Assembly (NCBI GenBank): GCA_947491545.1
Contig: CANLJX010000009.1
Span: 1-44,263 of the forward strand
Direction: 5' to 3'
DNA from: Deltaproteobacteria bacterium
GTDB taxonomy: Bacteria > Bdellovibrionota_C > UBA2361 > OMII01
DNA: 44,263 bases
Shown in pieces: positions 14,850-26,000 of this stretch; position 1 is the stretch's first letter; each line of letters begins with the position of its first letter. Below the pieces are notes generated by a model. It was not told the DNA's origin. It saw nothing but the letters and a program-made list of their open reading frames with translations, and made no database searches. Both the position numbers and the translations under genes were made by a program.

Positions 14850-16913
14850 TCACCCCTGCCTCAAATAAGTAACCTCAAACGCCTTACAAGGCCGGTACTG
14901 CTGGAGCCGATTGGTGAAGTTAAAAGCCTCGCTCATCTCGTAGTGCTGAAATATGTCGAGGCCGCGATCTAGCGATATCTTCCATCCTTTGTCGGTAATT
15001 ATATGCCTAGCATGGAGGCCACCGGATGAACTGAACTCCCATGTGAATGTCAGACCTAACGCGCCGCAGGCAACCTTCATCTTCTCAAGGTTCTCTCGCT
15101 GCTGCTCGCTCTTGAACTCGTCCTCAATGGTCACGAGATGAACTGCGACTTCGTCCTCCTCGGCTTTGTGCTTAACAACGGTCTCGAGAAACTCCATCAG
15201 GTTTCGCATCTGATAAAATAAGCGGATGTACGGATCGGTGACTGTTATCTTGCTCGCTCCCTTAATATAAGGGCCGAAGAGATTGTCGTAGGAGACCCCC
15301 TTCTGATTCTCCTGGAACGTGATATGCCGCTCTTTTGGTGCCTCTTGGGGCGGTTTAGCCGCGACTGGCGGTGAATCGACACGCATAGGTTCCTGACTGT
15401 TAGCAGAAGCCTCAAACAGAGGCGCGCTACCTTCTTCCGACGCCACGCGATAGTAGTACTGGGGATACTGCTGCTCCTCTAAGGTAGCAACTGTTTTGGA
15501 TGCCCCATCGGTGTCGCTATACGAGAATTGAACTCGAGCGTAGGTTGAGTCGATACGCATCAGTTGATCCTTGACCCGCTTGCGCCCCTCGACTGCAAAC
15601 TTGAGAAGCTCTTCGATCTCCTCCTTTGAGGCGCCGTCGTGCGGGAAAAGTATCTTCATCAAACCTGCGAAGGTCTTGTTGATGGCATCTCGGTCTCTGG
15701 TTGATAGGTCCGATGATAGCGAGAAGTGCTCTGCGTATCGGTCAGAGTAGTCCCTGTTTCTGAGGAATCTGAGGATCTCGGCAAAATAGTCAACGACGAA
15801 GCCGTAGCCGCTCGAAAACATCTCGCCGCGAATAATATCCACTTCCCACCCAGGGATATAGAAATGTAGGCGATCAAGAAACGCCGAGTCATAGTACTCC
15901 TTAGGCAACTCATCAAAGAGGTCGGTATGCTTCAGCATATATGGCACGGTGTGCTGGGTGTTACCAACAAACGCCATTGAAGCTTCGGCGCCAAGTGTTT
16001 CCACGCCACGGGAGAACGACTTATTCGCCATGTAGTTCTTCATTATATCAACAAGCCTCTTATCGACCTGCTTTTGCTTACCTGCGAACTCATCGAAGGC
16101 GACACAATCCCAGTAGCCTACTAGGCCTATTTTGCCCGAGGAGTTATTCACAAAGAGCTTGGGGACGCTCACCTCCCCGCCCGACAAGAGTATCCCATGC
16201 GGAGAGAACTCCGAGAAAATGTGAGATTTACCGGTGCCCTTCGGCCCAAGCTCAATCAGGTTGTAGTTTCGCTCGCAGAAAGGGATCAACCGCACAAGTT
16301 GAGTCAACTTGCTGCGACGCCCGAACAGCTCTGGGTTAAAGCCAATACTTTGAACGAGGAGGTCGATCCACTCGTCGGTAGTGAACTCCTTACGAGCTGC
16401 CAGATAGCTATCGAAATCAAAGTGCGAGAGTTGAATAGGCTTTAAGGACGACAGTATCCAAGGGCTAACGTTCTTATCCTCGGTCCACTCATACTCAATA
16501 TCTGAGATGCACCATACGCCGCTCACCAGTAGCTTGGGATGCGCCTTGATGGTACCTGAGTCAACTAACACCTTATCGATACCTAGGTTCGAAAACTCGG
16601 CCTCGTAAACACCACGTTTATCATTAAGCTCGACGCTAACCTTATCAATGACCTTATACCGCCCCTTCTCCTTAACGTGAGAACGGACAAGCCCTGCTTC
16701 AGCGCGGTGCACATAGTGCTTACTAAGGATCTCTTTGACCGTATTGATACCGGTTTGAATCGTTGCCTCGTCGCTCGTCGCGCAGTACTGCCCAAGCAGA
16801 TACTCAAGCACGTACGACGGAACTATAGCGTTCCCCTTAACCGCCTTGACTAGATCCTTACGAACTACGAGACCCGGAAAGTGGGTGTTTATCTTTTGGT
16901 CTAGTTGATTCAT
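14850..16913 (-). CDS. brxL: BREX Lon-like AAA+ protein BrxL
   Basis: The Lon-related AAA+ protein of type 1 BREX (687 aa). In studied systems BrxL forms ring assemblies on DNA and is needed for phage restriction. Walker A is GPKGTGKS (223-230) and the Walker B-like motif VAFDEFAG (271-278). From about residue 545 the C-terminus (LFGPYIKGASKITVTDPYIR ... ARHIITDKGWKISLDRGLDIFQ) looks like the phospholipase-D-like MITD1 C-terminal domain rather than a Lon protease domain; I see no Lon Ser-Lys dyad. A low-complexity Pro-rich linker (about 505-540) separates the parts. The ATG lies 12 bp after the pglZ stop, with AGGGGGC upstream. The SIR2-like gene follows in the same direction. Confidence 0.9.
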   Translation of the reverse strand: MNQLDQKINTHFPGLVVRKDLVKAVKGNAIVPSYVLEYLLGQYCATSDEATIQTGINTVKEILSKHYVHRAEAGLVRSHVKEKGRYKVIDKVSVELNDKRGVYEAEFSNLGIDKVLVDSGTIKAHPKLLVSGVWCISDIEYEWTEDKNVSPWILSSLKPIQLSHFDFDSYLAARKEFTTDEWIDLLVQSIGFNPELFGRRSKLTQLVRLIPFCERNYNLIELGPKGTGKSHIFSEFSPHGILLSGGEVSVPKLFVNNSSGKIGLVGYWDCVAFDEFAGKQKQVDKRLVDIMKNYMANKSFSRGVETLGAEASMAFVGNTQHTVPYMLKHTDLFDELPKEYYDSAFLDRLHFYIPGWEVDIIRGEMFSSGYGFVVDYFAEILRFLRNRDYSDRYAEHFSLSSDLSTRDRDAINKTFAGLMKILFPHDGASKEEIEELLKFAVEGRKRVKDQLMRIDSTYARVQFSYSDTDGASKTVATLEEQQYPQYYYRVASEEGSAPLFEASANSQEPMRVDSPPVAAKPPQEAPKERHITFQENQKGVSYDNLFGPYIKGASKITVTDPYIRLFYQMRNLMEFLETVVKHKAEEDEVAVHLVTIEDEFKSEQQRENLEKMKVACGALGLTFTWEFSSSGGLHARHIITDKGWKISLDRGLDIFQHYEMSEAFNFTNRLQQYRPCKAFEVTYLRQG

Positions 16914-16925
16914 AACGCTTGCCCC

Positions 16926-19451
16926 CTAAAAATCGAAATCACTCTTGAACGAGCGTCTCACCCCGTAACGCATGGACCGGTATTCCTTGTAGTGCGAAGT
17001 TCCAGCGTGCCTCTCCTCTAGCTTGAGGATCACTTCCTTGCCGTTTGCCTCATCTGCCTTTCGCGTCAGAACGAAACGAACAGCGATCTCTCGGTCGCGT
17101 GAATTATCGGCCGCAAGGTCAAAGGTAAGCTCATGGCTATCCGACACAAGCTCCCCTGCCTCATTGTATATCCCTGCTCGTAAGACTCGCGGCTTGATCT
17201 TATCGGACACTGGAGTTCTCTGATAGAACGTGACCCCGAGCTGGCCTGAAGTAATAATAGAACTAGAGCCGCGGATGATATCGACCTCTACCTCTGTCAC
17301 GTCGCTCTGGCGCTTCTTTTTAACCTTCAAAACAGGGATGACTATCTCCTGCAAAGTCGCCCCACCATGCACGTACCTGCTACCAGCCCCCTGCAAGCGC
17401 AGACGATTCACTGATTTTGGTATCTGTATCTCAACTGTTCCAGCGAGGCCCACTTGCTCTGAAGTAAACTTTTTGAAGCTCGCTGATGGCTTAAGCCCCT
17501 TACCCAAAACAAAGCGCCTATCCTTATAGAGTACCTTCTCGCCTTCAGGCTCAGCGCCTAAAAAGTCACTCTGCTCAAGGGGCTGCGTCTGATAAATGAA
17601 TCCGTGATCAGCGGTGACCAGCAGGTTGACCGCATTAGCGCTGCCGAGTTTCTTAATCAGATGATACAGCTCACTCAAAGCATCCTCTGTGGCTTCGAAA
17701 GCGCGATCCTCTGTTTCGCGCGTATGCGCGGTGCTATCAATCCGATTCTGATAGATGTAGATCACATCGTTGTCACGGATAAGTTCCTTGCACTCATCCC
17801 CCTTGAGGCCCAACACCTCCTCTGCCTTTAATGCTCTGGCACGGAATTTCTCGTCCCGATTAAGGATCTTCCCTCGCGCTTCTACCCCGCTGGAGGGCAT
17901 ACCATCGACACTCACCAAGCCCGAGTCATTATCTGCTATCGCAAGCTCGGTATGTGGAAGCAGTGCTGCCATGCCGAGCTGCGTGTAACTTGGTAACATT
18001 GAAAGCGCTGGCTCAACTTCTGCAGTAAACCTATCTTCTTGATTGATTATTCGACACAGCTCCTCGCCTAGCTCAAATCGCAGAGCATCTGAGATAATGA
18101 CACACACCTTAACTTCTTTGCTTAGGAAGCTCCCGACCTGACGAGAAAAGAAATCTCGCTGGCTCATAATAGGCGAGGCGTCCCACCGCTCTAGTTTGTC
18201 CACGAAACCTTGGAACTCATCTCCTAAGCGCATTAAATAATTCGTAGCATAGAGATTCTCGATCTGCTCCGAGAGATCGCCTAAGAGCGTAGCTTGGCCT
18301 GCGCTCCTGGTGTTGTACGCAAACTTTCGATAAAGCTGGTCGATCCGAAACCAGGTAGTGGCATACCGCTCAATACCTTGAGCAAAGCTCTGCATCGAAA
18401 GGTTAGCCCCTGATAAGGCCGACAGAAACTGGGCGCCATAATCCATAGCTTCGTAGATATGGGCGTATTCCTTGTACCAGTGGCCAGAGCGCCGTTGTCT
18501 CGCCCAGGTAGAGACCTCCTCACTTGAAACGGTACGGGCACTCACTTCCTTCACGAGGTCGCTAATTATCTTCTGATCGACTAGCTTAAAGAGATCAACG
18601 TTTAGCAGCTCGCGAAAGTCTCTCGAGATAATCTCGTCTTCGATGGAAAGCACACTCTCACACTCGCCTGAGAAGTGATTAAATGCATCCGAAAATTGTC
18701 GGCTATCTTTCCACCGCTTTAGAAATACGAGGGCATCGGCGGACAGCTTGATATCATAGGGGCTAGGCTGAGACGACTTGCCTGGTCTCAGTGCTGCAGC
18801 ATAACCAGATTTGAATAACTCTATGACGAAATCGCGAATACCAGGGGCTGATGACGTGTACTTAAACGCCCTGGACATCTGTTCCCATAGGAACTCTTGT
18901 AATCCAACCCGCTTGAGGAGCTCCATCTTCTCGGATCTACCTACGGCATCTTCGTCGATTAAGTGCTCAACGATAGCCTCCATCCGAGGCTCCGCCCCAG
19001 CACAAACCGCCATCATCTTGAGCCGGATCTGATTATCTGTATCATCGGGCTTAAGGAGCTGCCTTAGTGCCTCTTTTCGTTTTACTGCCTTTAGAAACTC
19101 CGCGTGTTGCTCGATCACTTGGCTAAACTCTGGCCCAAGTTCCAGCTCAGCAAGCCAAAGAGCAACCTGATCGGCGCGGAATACAGAGTGGCTAAGCTGA
19201 ACATCGAGGAGCCAGTTGTTCAGATCGGCTGGCTGTTCGCCATCACGGAATAATAAGAACCTCTGTTCAGGTTGTTCCCTCAAGATACGGTATTTAACAC
19301 CGTACTCGTTGTTCTGAAGAACGATCTTCTCAACACCCTCGATCTCTAGTGCATCAAAGTCACTCCGCATCTCGTGCTTGGCATCATACCAAAATACGAT
19401 ACGATGCTTTTCGAATAACTTTGTTAGTGCTTGATAGATCCGCTCACTCAT
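16926..19451 (-). CDS. pglZ: BREX phosphatase-fold protein PglZ
   Basis: The alkaline-phosphatase-superfamily core component of BREX (841 aa, the usual size for type 1 PglZ). It is essential for defence and methylation in studied systems; metal-dependent phosphodiesterase or nuclease activity has been reported for family members. Metal-site motifs are visible: CVIISDALRFELGEELCR (about 450) and LLVTADHGFIYQTQ (about 617). Another acid-rich stretch, YIYQNRIDSTAH, lies between them. The N-terminal half is helical and family-specific. The C-terminal 200 residues form strands (VEVDIIRGSSSIITSGQLGV). It starts 21 bp after pglX and ends 12 bp before brxL, so it is transcribed with them. No truncation or frameshift is seen. 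Confidence 0.93.
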   Translation of the reverse strand: MSERIYQALTKLFEKHRIVFWYDAKHEMRSDFDALEIEGVEKIVLQNNEYGVKYRILREQPEQRFLLFRDGEQPADLNNWLLDVQLSHSVFRADQVALWLAELELGPEFSQVIEQHAEFLKAVKRKEALRQLLKPDDTDNQIRLKMMAVCAGAEPRMEAIVEHLIDEDAVGRSEKMELLKRVGLQEFLWEQMSRAFKYTSSAPGIRDFVIELFKSGYAAALRPGKSSQPSPYDIKLSADALVFLKRWKDSRQFSDAFNHFSGECESVLSIEDEIISRDFRELLNVDLFKLVDQKIISDLVKEVSARTVSSEEVSTWARQRRSGHWYKEYAHIYEAMDYGAQFLSALSGANLSMQSFAQGIERYATTWFRIDQLYRKFAYNTRSAGQATLLGDLSEQIENLYATNYLMRLGDEFQGFVDKLERWDASPIMSQRDFFSRQVGSFLSKEVKVCVIISDALRFELGEELCRIINQEDRFTAEVEPALSMLPSYTQLGMAALLPHTELAIADNDSGLVSVDGMPSSGVEARGKILNRDEKFRARALKAEEVLGLKGDECKELIRDNDVIYIYQNRIDSTAHTRETEDRAFEATEDALSELYHLIKKLGSANAVNLLVTADHGFIYQTQPLEQSDFLGAEPEGEKVLYKDRRFVLGKGLKPSASFKKFTSEQVGLAGTVEIQIPKSVNRLRLQGAGSRYVHGGATLQEIVIPVLKVKKKRQSDVTEVEVDIIRGSSSIITSGQLGVTFYQRTPVSDKIKPRVLRAGIYNEAGELVSDSHELTFDLAADNSRDREIAVRFVLTRKADEANGKEVILKLEERHAGTSHYKEYRSMRYGVRRSFKSDFDF

Positions 19452-19472
19452 TTAACGCCCCGCTTAGGCCCC

Positions 19473-22400
19473 CTACTCTTCATCGCTGTCTAGCCCGGCT
19501 ATTTTTTTGAGCGCCGAGCCGAATTTAACGTAATTAACCTTCACCCCATCATCGAGATCGATCTCTATCTGCTTCGTGGCCAAGGGGTACAGTACATCAC
19601 GCTCGTACTCCTCCATCTCAGTCATCATCTTCTGGATCTTATCGATCTCTTTTAGAGCCTTAGTCTTGTCACTCTGCGATGCGCTCCCGCTGATACTGAC
19701 AGCCTCTAAGTGATTCTTATGCGAGGCAAGCTTCGCGCGGAACTCACGGAGGTAGTCATTGAGCACAATACTTACCGTGTCTGGCCGGTAACGGTGCATA
19801 TAAATAAGCGCGTTAAACGTTCCCTTGGGGCTTGAGAAGAGCCAATAGATCGGACGTTTCTTGTAGCGCTTAACGTGATCGTTAAAGAACTCACCCAAGA
19901 AGTAGTCTCGGATGGAGTAGTTTCGACGCCCCTTGGTGTTAAGGGCCTTCTCGATGAATTCAAGATTTTCCTCATAGTGCTCATCCCCGAAGGCGACCCG
20001 TAGGAAGGTCTTAAATCTCTCGGTGATATCATCCGGGAACCACTCGCCGTCTAGCAGCGGTATAACGTTATCTCTGTCAGCTTCGAAGGTTGGAGCAGGA
20101 ACCTGCTTTAGGTAGTCTTCGATCGTTTCGCCCTGATTGGCGAGGATTAAACCTGGCTTATCAAGGGAGTAACGGCCAAACATACAGCCAACGGCGTACG
20201 AGATAAGCTCGCGCATGGTGTCGGCGAGGAGGAGGGATTCTAGCTCCTCTTCGGATTTGTCTTTGCCGTAGCGGTAGTGCGGGTTGCAGGTAAGTGTTAT
20301 CTCGTTTAGAGGAACCTCGGGTGTTAGTTCGTTTTGGAGGCCGTAGGCTTCGATGAAGATGCAATTATTTTCGACCTCGAGGTCTTGCATGCGGCCGACA
20401 GCGTCGTCCCAGCTTGCACGGACGGAGTCGTATGCGAGTTTTAAGGTTGCGTTATGGAACTCGGGGCTGAGAAGAGGCAGGGTCTTAAATTCCCACGAGA
20501 TTTCGTAGGACTTCCAATCATGCAGAGATAATTGAATGGCAGATTGGCAAATTTGAGTCACCTTAGCGTACGGCACTTCCTGGTATGGCAAGTTCAGAAT
20601 GTGTCCCAGTTTGAAGTCAAGGGTCGGGGCTAACATAGTGATTAAGTGATTTGTGACTACGCTATTCAGAAATGCCGTGTGTGGCAGGAGATTCTTACTA
20701 ACGAGGGAGAATCCCATGGGGCCTTTGGCATCAAACATCAGGCCTTGAGGGACATGACGTACTGCAAATGTGCCGCTTGAGATACCGGACCACGTGAATC
20801 CAGTCCTGAAGGCATATGCACCATTGTAGTTATGAGACCTGACGCGTCCAGTGGCGGGATCCTTGAACTCCTTTAGCTGTTCCCCGTCGTTAAACCAATT
20901 CACAACATAATCAAAATTTCCATACCATCGCCGGAACTCTCCACCTTTGACGTAAGTAAAATAGCGCTTACGACTCACCTGAGCCGCACTGTTGTCCGCT
21001 ATGCCGAACCCGACTGTTAAAACGGCAACCTCATGCCACAATCGTAGGAACAAAGCATTACTCCCTGTAGTCAAGCCTTCTCGAGTCTCTATGGCCCTGG
21101 ATAGCGGCGGTGCACTATCAAAGAGCTGAAGGACATCTCGAGATGCCCAATACGCAATCGGACTCCCCGGAATCTTCTTAAAGTCAGCGGCTGATGCCCG
21201 ATAGAACCAGCCACATGAGGGGTTTTGGATGGCCTCAAGTGTCTTTGGCGCCTGATTTTCAGCCCCACGAAAATCGGACAGGCGGACATACCCCCCCTTA
21301 AACGTCGGCCGGTGATGATTCTCCAATGTGAAGGTACAAATTGGCACAGTAGCCCCATCGAAGCCTGAGTACTCTAGCTGGATTAAAGACGTCAGCGTCT
21401 TATTCTCGATGATATAAGTGCGCAGGTCTTCGTATGAGGAGATGAACATCCATACAAACGGGCACATAAAACCCAACTGTGCTTTCGGAAGAGCCATCTC
21501 CAAGTTTCGAACAATGAAGGCCGAAAACAGGTCGGACTTAACATCTGGGTAATTCTCTTTAACCCAAGCCCCCAACCTCCCATTCATCCCCTTCCCACCC
21601 ATATACGGCGGATTAGCAATCACCACCTGATACCGCGGCGCCAAATACTCAGCCTGCTCCAAAACCCGCAGCACTTTCTTATGAGTAGTAGACAAAAACA
21701 GCTCGCCCGCAACCTTCTTCGTCTCAAGCAACCGCCTAGCCTCATCAACATCAGTCAGCTCCGGCCGAATCAACGACCCAAAATTATCCGCCTCCTCAAA
21801 CTGCTTCAGCGTATTCAAAAGCGGTGTAGTAAAGAGGTCCCGACCGATAAAGCCCATGTAGTCGGCCAACTCTCTATCCTCAAACTTTACGTTTCGCAAA
21901 GCGCAGATATTTGGCTCTATCTTTTCGCCCCGCGCAGCGATGCGTCTGAAAAATCGCTTGTCATACTGTAAGGCCTTCATCGTGAGCGCAAATGACGCAA
22001 GCGCTCCGGCGCGCTCGTCGATCTCGATTCCAAAGAGATTGTTCTTTAGAATCTTCTCAGGGATCTCTCCTGGCTCGTGTCCCTCCTCTTCGTAGATTGC
22101 ATACAGCAGATCAAAAGCATACGTAAGCATGTGCCCCGAGCCGCACGCTGGGTCACAGATTTTCAGCTCCTCTGGCTTTGATATCTTTAAAAAGTCAGTC
22201 TCAGCGCTCTCGGGCTTGATGTAATACTCCATCCTCTCAGCGAGCTTTGAATTTGGTCTATTTAATAACCAAAGACGCCCGAGGGAGTTCTCAACGAGGT
22301 ATCTAACGATCCAGTGCGGTGTAAAAAGCTGCGTTGCGGCTGGAATGTTTTCCGGAGTGATCTTTTTATTCTTTTTAAGTCCGTCAAAAACCTCATCCTT

Positions 22401-23024
22401 CTTCTCAGAGATGTAAAACTGATATAACCAGCCGATCACCTCAACATCCTGGGCGTTTTCGCCGCTCATCGCCTCTCGTGTCTCAGCGAGTATTGAGCTC
22501 TCTGAAAGCAGGTCATCGGGCATTAAAAGCTCGGAATAGTCCTGAATCTCCTCAAAGAGAAACGGCATCGAGCGGTTCCAGAAGTTACACGCCGCGACAA
22601 CCAAGAGCCTATACGCTTCACCCTGCGGGTCGGGGCTGGTGATCTTACCACCAAGGAGGCCCAAGACCTTTTGACGAGTCTCCTCTTGCACCATCTCCTC
22701 ATCAATGTGCCCCATCTTGGCTTCAGCGAGAATCTCCGGCTGTGTCTGACCTTCTGCGGGGCTTACTGTGCCAATTCTTGTGTAGCGGTTTACATCCATG
22801 AAGCGCAGGGCGCAGAAGCGGTTAAACCAGGTGTAGGCGACCCGCTCAACGATCTGCTCGCGGCCAGAGGTTTCAATAGCTGTTTCGAGCTTCTTTACTG
22901 CCCCTGCACTTTCACGGCGAGCTGCGCTGTTCTCGGCAAGCACAACTGTTAGCTTGGTACTAACCTGCGATATCAGGTATCGCCTTGCCTTCTGCGCGAA
23001 TTTCTTGAGCTTTGCGGTATCCAT
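19473..23024 (-). CDS. pglX: BREX adenine-specific DNA methyltransferase PglX
   Basis: The site-specific N6-adenine methyltransferase of BREX (1183 aa), which marks host DNA as self and sets the recognition sequence. The S-adenosylmethionine motif is CDPACGSGHML (290-300) and the catalytic motif is IANPPYMGG (469-477). The region between about 480 and 850 should hold the target-recognition part, and the C-terminus is helical. Length is typical for type 1 PglX and the frame is intact. Third-position base use changes on both sides of the presumed recognition region (about 21590-21840 and 20215-20470), a possible sign of recombination. The ATG lies 52 bp after brxC with a weak TAAGG. The methylation motif cannot be read from sequence. 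Confidence 0.94.
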   Translation of the reverse strand: MDTAKLKKFAQKARRYLISQVSTKLTVVLAENSAARRESAGAVKKLETAIETSGREQIVERVAYTWFNRFCALRFMDVNRYTRIGTVSPAEGQTQPEILAEAKMGHIDEEMVQEETRQKVLGLLGGKITSPDPQGEAYRLLVVAACNFWNRSMPFLFEEIQDYSELLMPDDLLSESSILAETREAMSGENAQDVEVIGWLYQFYISEKKDEVFDGLKKNKKITPENIPAATQLFTPHWIVRYLVENSLGRLWLLNRPNSKLAERMEYYIKPESAETDFLKISKPEELKICDPACGSGHMLTYAFDLLYAIYEEEGHEPGEIPEKILKNNLFGIEIDERAGALASFALTMKALQYDKRFFRRIAARGEKIEPNICALRNVKFEDRELADYMGFIGRDLFTTPLLNTLKQFEEADNFGSLIRPELTDVDEARRLLETKKVAGELFLSTTHKKVLRVLEQAEYLAPRYQVVIANPPYMGGKGMNGRLGAWVKENYPDVKSDLFSAFIVRNLEMALPKAQLGFMCPFVWMFISSYEDLRTYIIENKTLTSLIQLEYSGFDGATVPICTFTLENHHRPTFKGGYVRLSDFRGAENQAPKTLEAIQNPSCGWFYRASAADFKKIPGSPIAYWASRDVLQLFDSAPPLSRAIETREGLTTGSNALFLRLWHEVAVLTVGFGIADNSAAQVSRKRYFTYVKGGEFRRWYGNFDYVVNWFNDGEQLKEFKDPATGRVRSHNYNGAYAFRTGFTWSGISSGTFAVRHVPQGLMFDAKGPMGFSLVSKNLLPHTAFLNSVVTNHLITMLAPTLDFKLGHILNLPYQEVPYAKVTQICQSAIQLSLHDWKSYEISWEFKTLPLLSPEFHNATLKLAYDSVRASWDDAVGRMQDLEVENNCIFIEAYGLQNELTPEVPLNEITLTCNPHYRYGKDKSEEELESLLLADTMRELISYAVGCMFGRYSLDKPGLILANQGETIEDYLKQVPAPTFEADRDNVIPLLDGEWFPDDITERFKTFLRVAFGDEHYEENLEFIEKALNTKGRRNYSIRDYFLGEFFNDHVKRYKKRPIYWLFSSPKGTFNALIYMHRYRPDTVSIVLNDYLREFRAKLASHKNHLEAVSISGSASQSDKTKALKEIDKIQKMMTEMEEYERDVLYPLATKQIEIDLDDGVKVNYVKFGSALKKIAGLDSDEE

Positions 23025-23076
23025 CTTCTATGCCTTACTGCCTGGTTTATTCGTCATCTGCGAGCGCTCGATCGTG

Positions 23077-26000
23077 TCACACTTGAATACGCCGCCCCTT
23101 GCGGATCTCGACCAATAGGCCGGTCTTTAGGGCCTCTAGGTATCGCTCAACATCAGACTCCGTTGCCAGCCATGCCTGGTCGAAGGCTACTGACACCTGA
23201 TTTCGCGAGATAACTTCTATCGGCCCACTACTCGGGCCTTTAGAAGAGTTGGCTGCTTGGCTCTCTGCCGTGCTGCCCTTTATCGGAGCACTTGGAGCTG
23301 TGGGCGGAGCGGACCAATGCGCAAGGTTGCCGAGCAGCTGGCTGTACTTCTGATCTTCAAAACTCCTGGCGGTGTCGCGGAGGATCGGGATTAAGCTGTG
23401 CTTTTCGAGAGCCACCCTGCACTCTGCGAAAGCACTTTCAACTATCTCTTTCTGCTCCTGCTTCAGGGCCGCAAAGTCAGTCATCCCGCAGAGCTTACTG
23501 CGCAATTCTTCAATCTTTGTTCCAGCCGCTAATCTCTCTCTTTGGATCACATCAGTGAGGGTCTGCTTGAGAACATCGAGACGCTCCTTTAGCTGTTGAA
23601 GTTTCTGGCCGCGATAACAAGCGGGATCCGAGAGGATCGAGCTGACAAAATCCGCATCCTCTCCGGCCAGATAGCTGAAGTTCGCCTGATTTTCCTGCAC
23701 AAATCGGCGCGCCTCATCGTAGATTTCCTTTTGCTTGCCACTCATGAACTTTCTGATGGGGTCTATCGTTCGTTCCTTGAGCTCAAGCAGGTCATCCGAC
23801 TGTCGTTTGAGTTCGCTCAGACACCACGAGTAATTCTTATTAGCGAACCCTTGAAGCTGGTCTGCGATGGGAGCCAGAGACGCTAGGAATGGATACTGCG
23901 CCTGTTGTAACGCGAGATCCCGCAGCGCTGAACTCATTCGCTCGAAGCCTAGTAAGGTATCCTTCGCAAGCGCTTTAGGCTCTGTATTGGCTGAAGGTTG
24001 ATCAAAAAAAGTCGAATAGAACTCCTTGAGGTCTCTAATCTGCGATGCAGTGAAATCCACCTGTGGTGTAAGTATCACGAGTGCATGACCGTGAGTGTTC
24101 CGCAGAGCCCGCTCGATCCCGTCATCCTCTACTATATTGCCATCTACTCGAAGTTCTATCTTACCTCGAGCACAGAGCTGTGCTGTTATGCAGAGAATGC
24201 CGGGATAACTCCAACCATAAGGCTTTCGCTCAAACACCTCGAGGGTTGACTTTAATGTCACCCGTTGGCCACCCCCGTTCTGGATTTGCACATGGGAGAG
24301 GATCTCCTGTTCCGCTTCGCTCAGATTGGTTGCGTCAGTGTGCGCTAGGTTAGCCTGCGACTTGTCAAGGTAACGACTGATATCATCTTCTGTGTAAGTC
24401 ACCCCTCGCAGCATCTTTAAGTTCGGGTAGACCCGCGTTACCAGATCGCAGAATCCTCGAACTATGCGCGTCTGAGCATCGGTTGCCCCGCTCTCAATTC
24501 TCGATCCTTCCACGAAGAGCTTCGCGGACCGGAGGAGCTCTTCAACTCGACTCCCAATCGTGACCAATCGAGATCGATTCTGAACGGCTTTTTCGTTTAG
24601 GATACGCTTAGTCGAGTCCTGCTGTGATATCGAGATGTTCTGGCGAACGTACTTCTCAGTTTTTTTATACATCGCCAGGTCACGCAGCAACCGATCATCT
24701 GGGGGCATTATCACAAGAAGCTCTGCCCGTCCCATGCTTTGCGAGACTAGGATGTGCTCCTGGTCAGCTTTATCGTGAAAAGGGGTTATGACATGTATGG
24801 ATAATTCGCTCTCACGACCGTGAGGACGATCATCGAGCTTACGGCCGAAGGGATAATCGTAGCCTCCGCCAGAAGATGTTCCAACCTCGTACCGAATTTT
24901 TCGATTTTTTATGACGTTATCAAAAACGATCTTTTCCAACTCATCAAGAACATCGCCTGTATCTACGTCGGTATTCTTAATCTCTTGCTCTACGTCCTTT
25001 TCCTCATCGGTCAGGTACTCGAATATCTCGCCGTTTCTCTGCACGTAGGTTTGCTGCTCAAGAAGGTTGAGCGCCTCCTCGACTCGTCGACGTAGAGCCT
25101 GAAGATCCTCATCGAACCGAGAAAGCATTAAAACGCAGAGGTTGCGGACCGTGGCCTTAAACTCCTTAACGTACTTCACTAGAAATAGCGCCTTTAGAAC
25201 TCGCACGGCGAACTTATCATCGAGGTGCTGTTCGGCAGACAGCACGGCTCTTTGAATCCGAGATTTCAGAGATGTACGAAGCCCCTCGAACATCAGATCG
25301 AAGGTAGCAAGCTGACCGAGTTGGTGATCGCTGATATGAACAGCGACCTCCTGGAACACGCCAAGCATCGAACGCTCTCCGACTGAGCTATTTTTCCCCT
25401 CGAAGGCATTCTGAGCAGATAGGTTCTCAATCGCGGCCTGAAATAACGCGAACTGATACGGGATGAAGGGGTAGCTGTGTATGAAGTGATCCCTATCCTG
25501 AAAGTTTCGATAGGTTTTTGCTCCATCTGCAAAATCAAAGAGAGTTTTGAAGTTATTTGATTGCTCGTGATAGATTGTTGTGAGTTCCGCTACGCCTACT
25601 TCGTTCTTCAAAAGTAGTCGCTTTTGGATCACCTCTGCGACATCAGCGCTGGTCAGCTTCATCCGCTTTTTGAATCGCGCCTGAATCTTAGAGAAGTCAT
25701 TTGCTTGTTGTTTGGTCATCTCGCCGACAACCGTGGCCATGTCCTCTTGTGCCGTAACCAGCACCCAGGCTCGCCCCTCGCATTTGGTTGCAAGGCTCTC
25801 CGCGATAGTCTGGAGGTTTGTCATCAACTTGACGTTATCGGCGATGTACTGGCCGACTTCGTCGACAAAGAAGTTAAGGCGGAAACCTGGGACCTGCTGT
25901 CCGATGAAGGTATTAACCTGTTCCGCGAAGTCCTCTATTGAGACTCGATAGTGGTCTCGGTACTTATCCAAAATACCAACGGCAGCCTGTTCATCCACCC

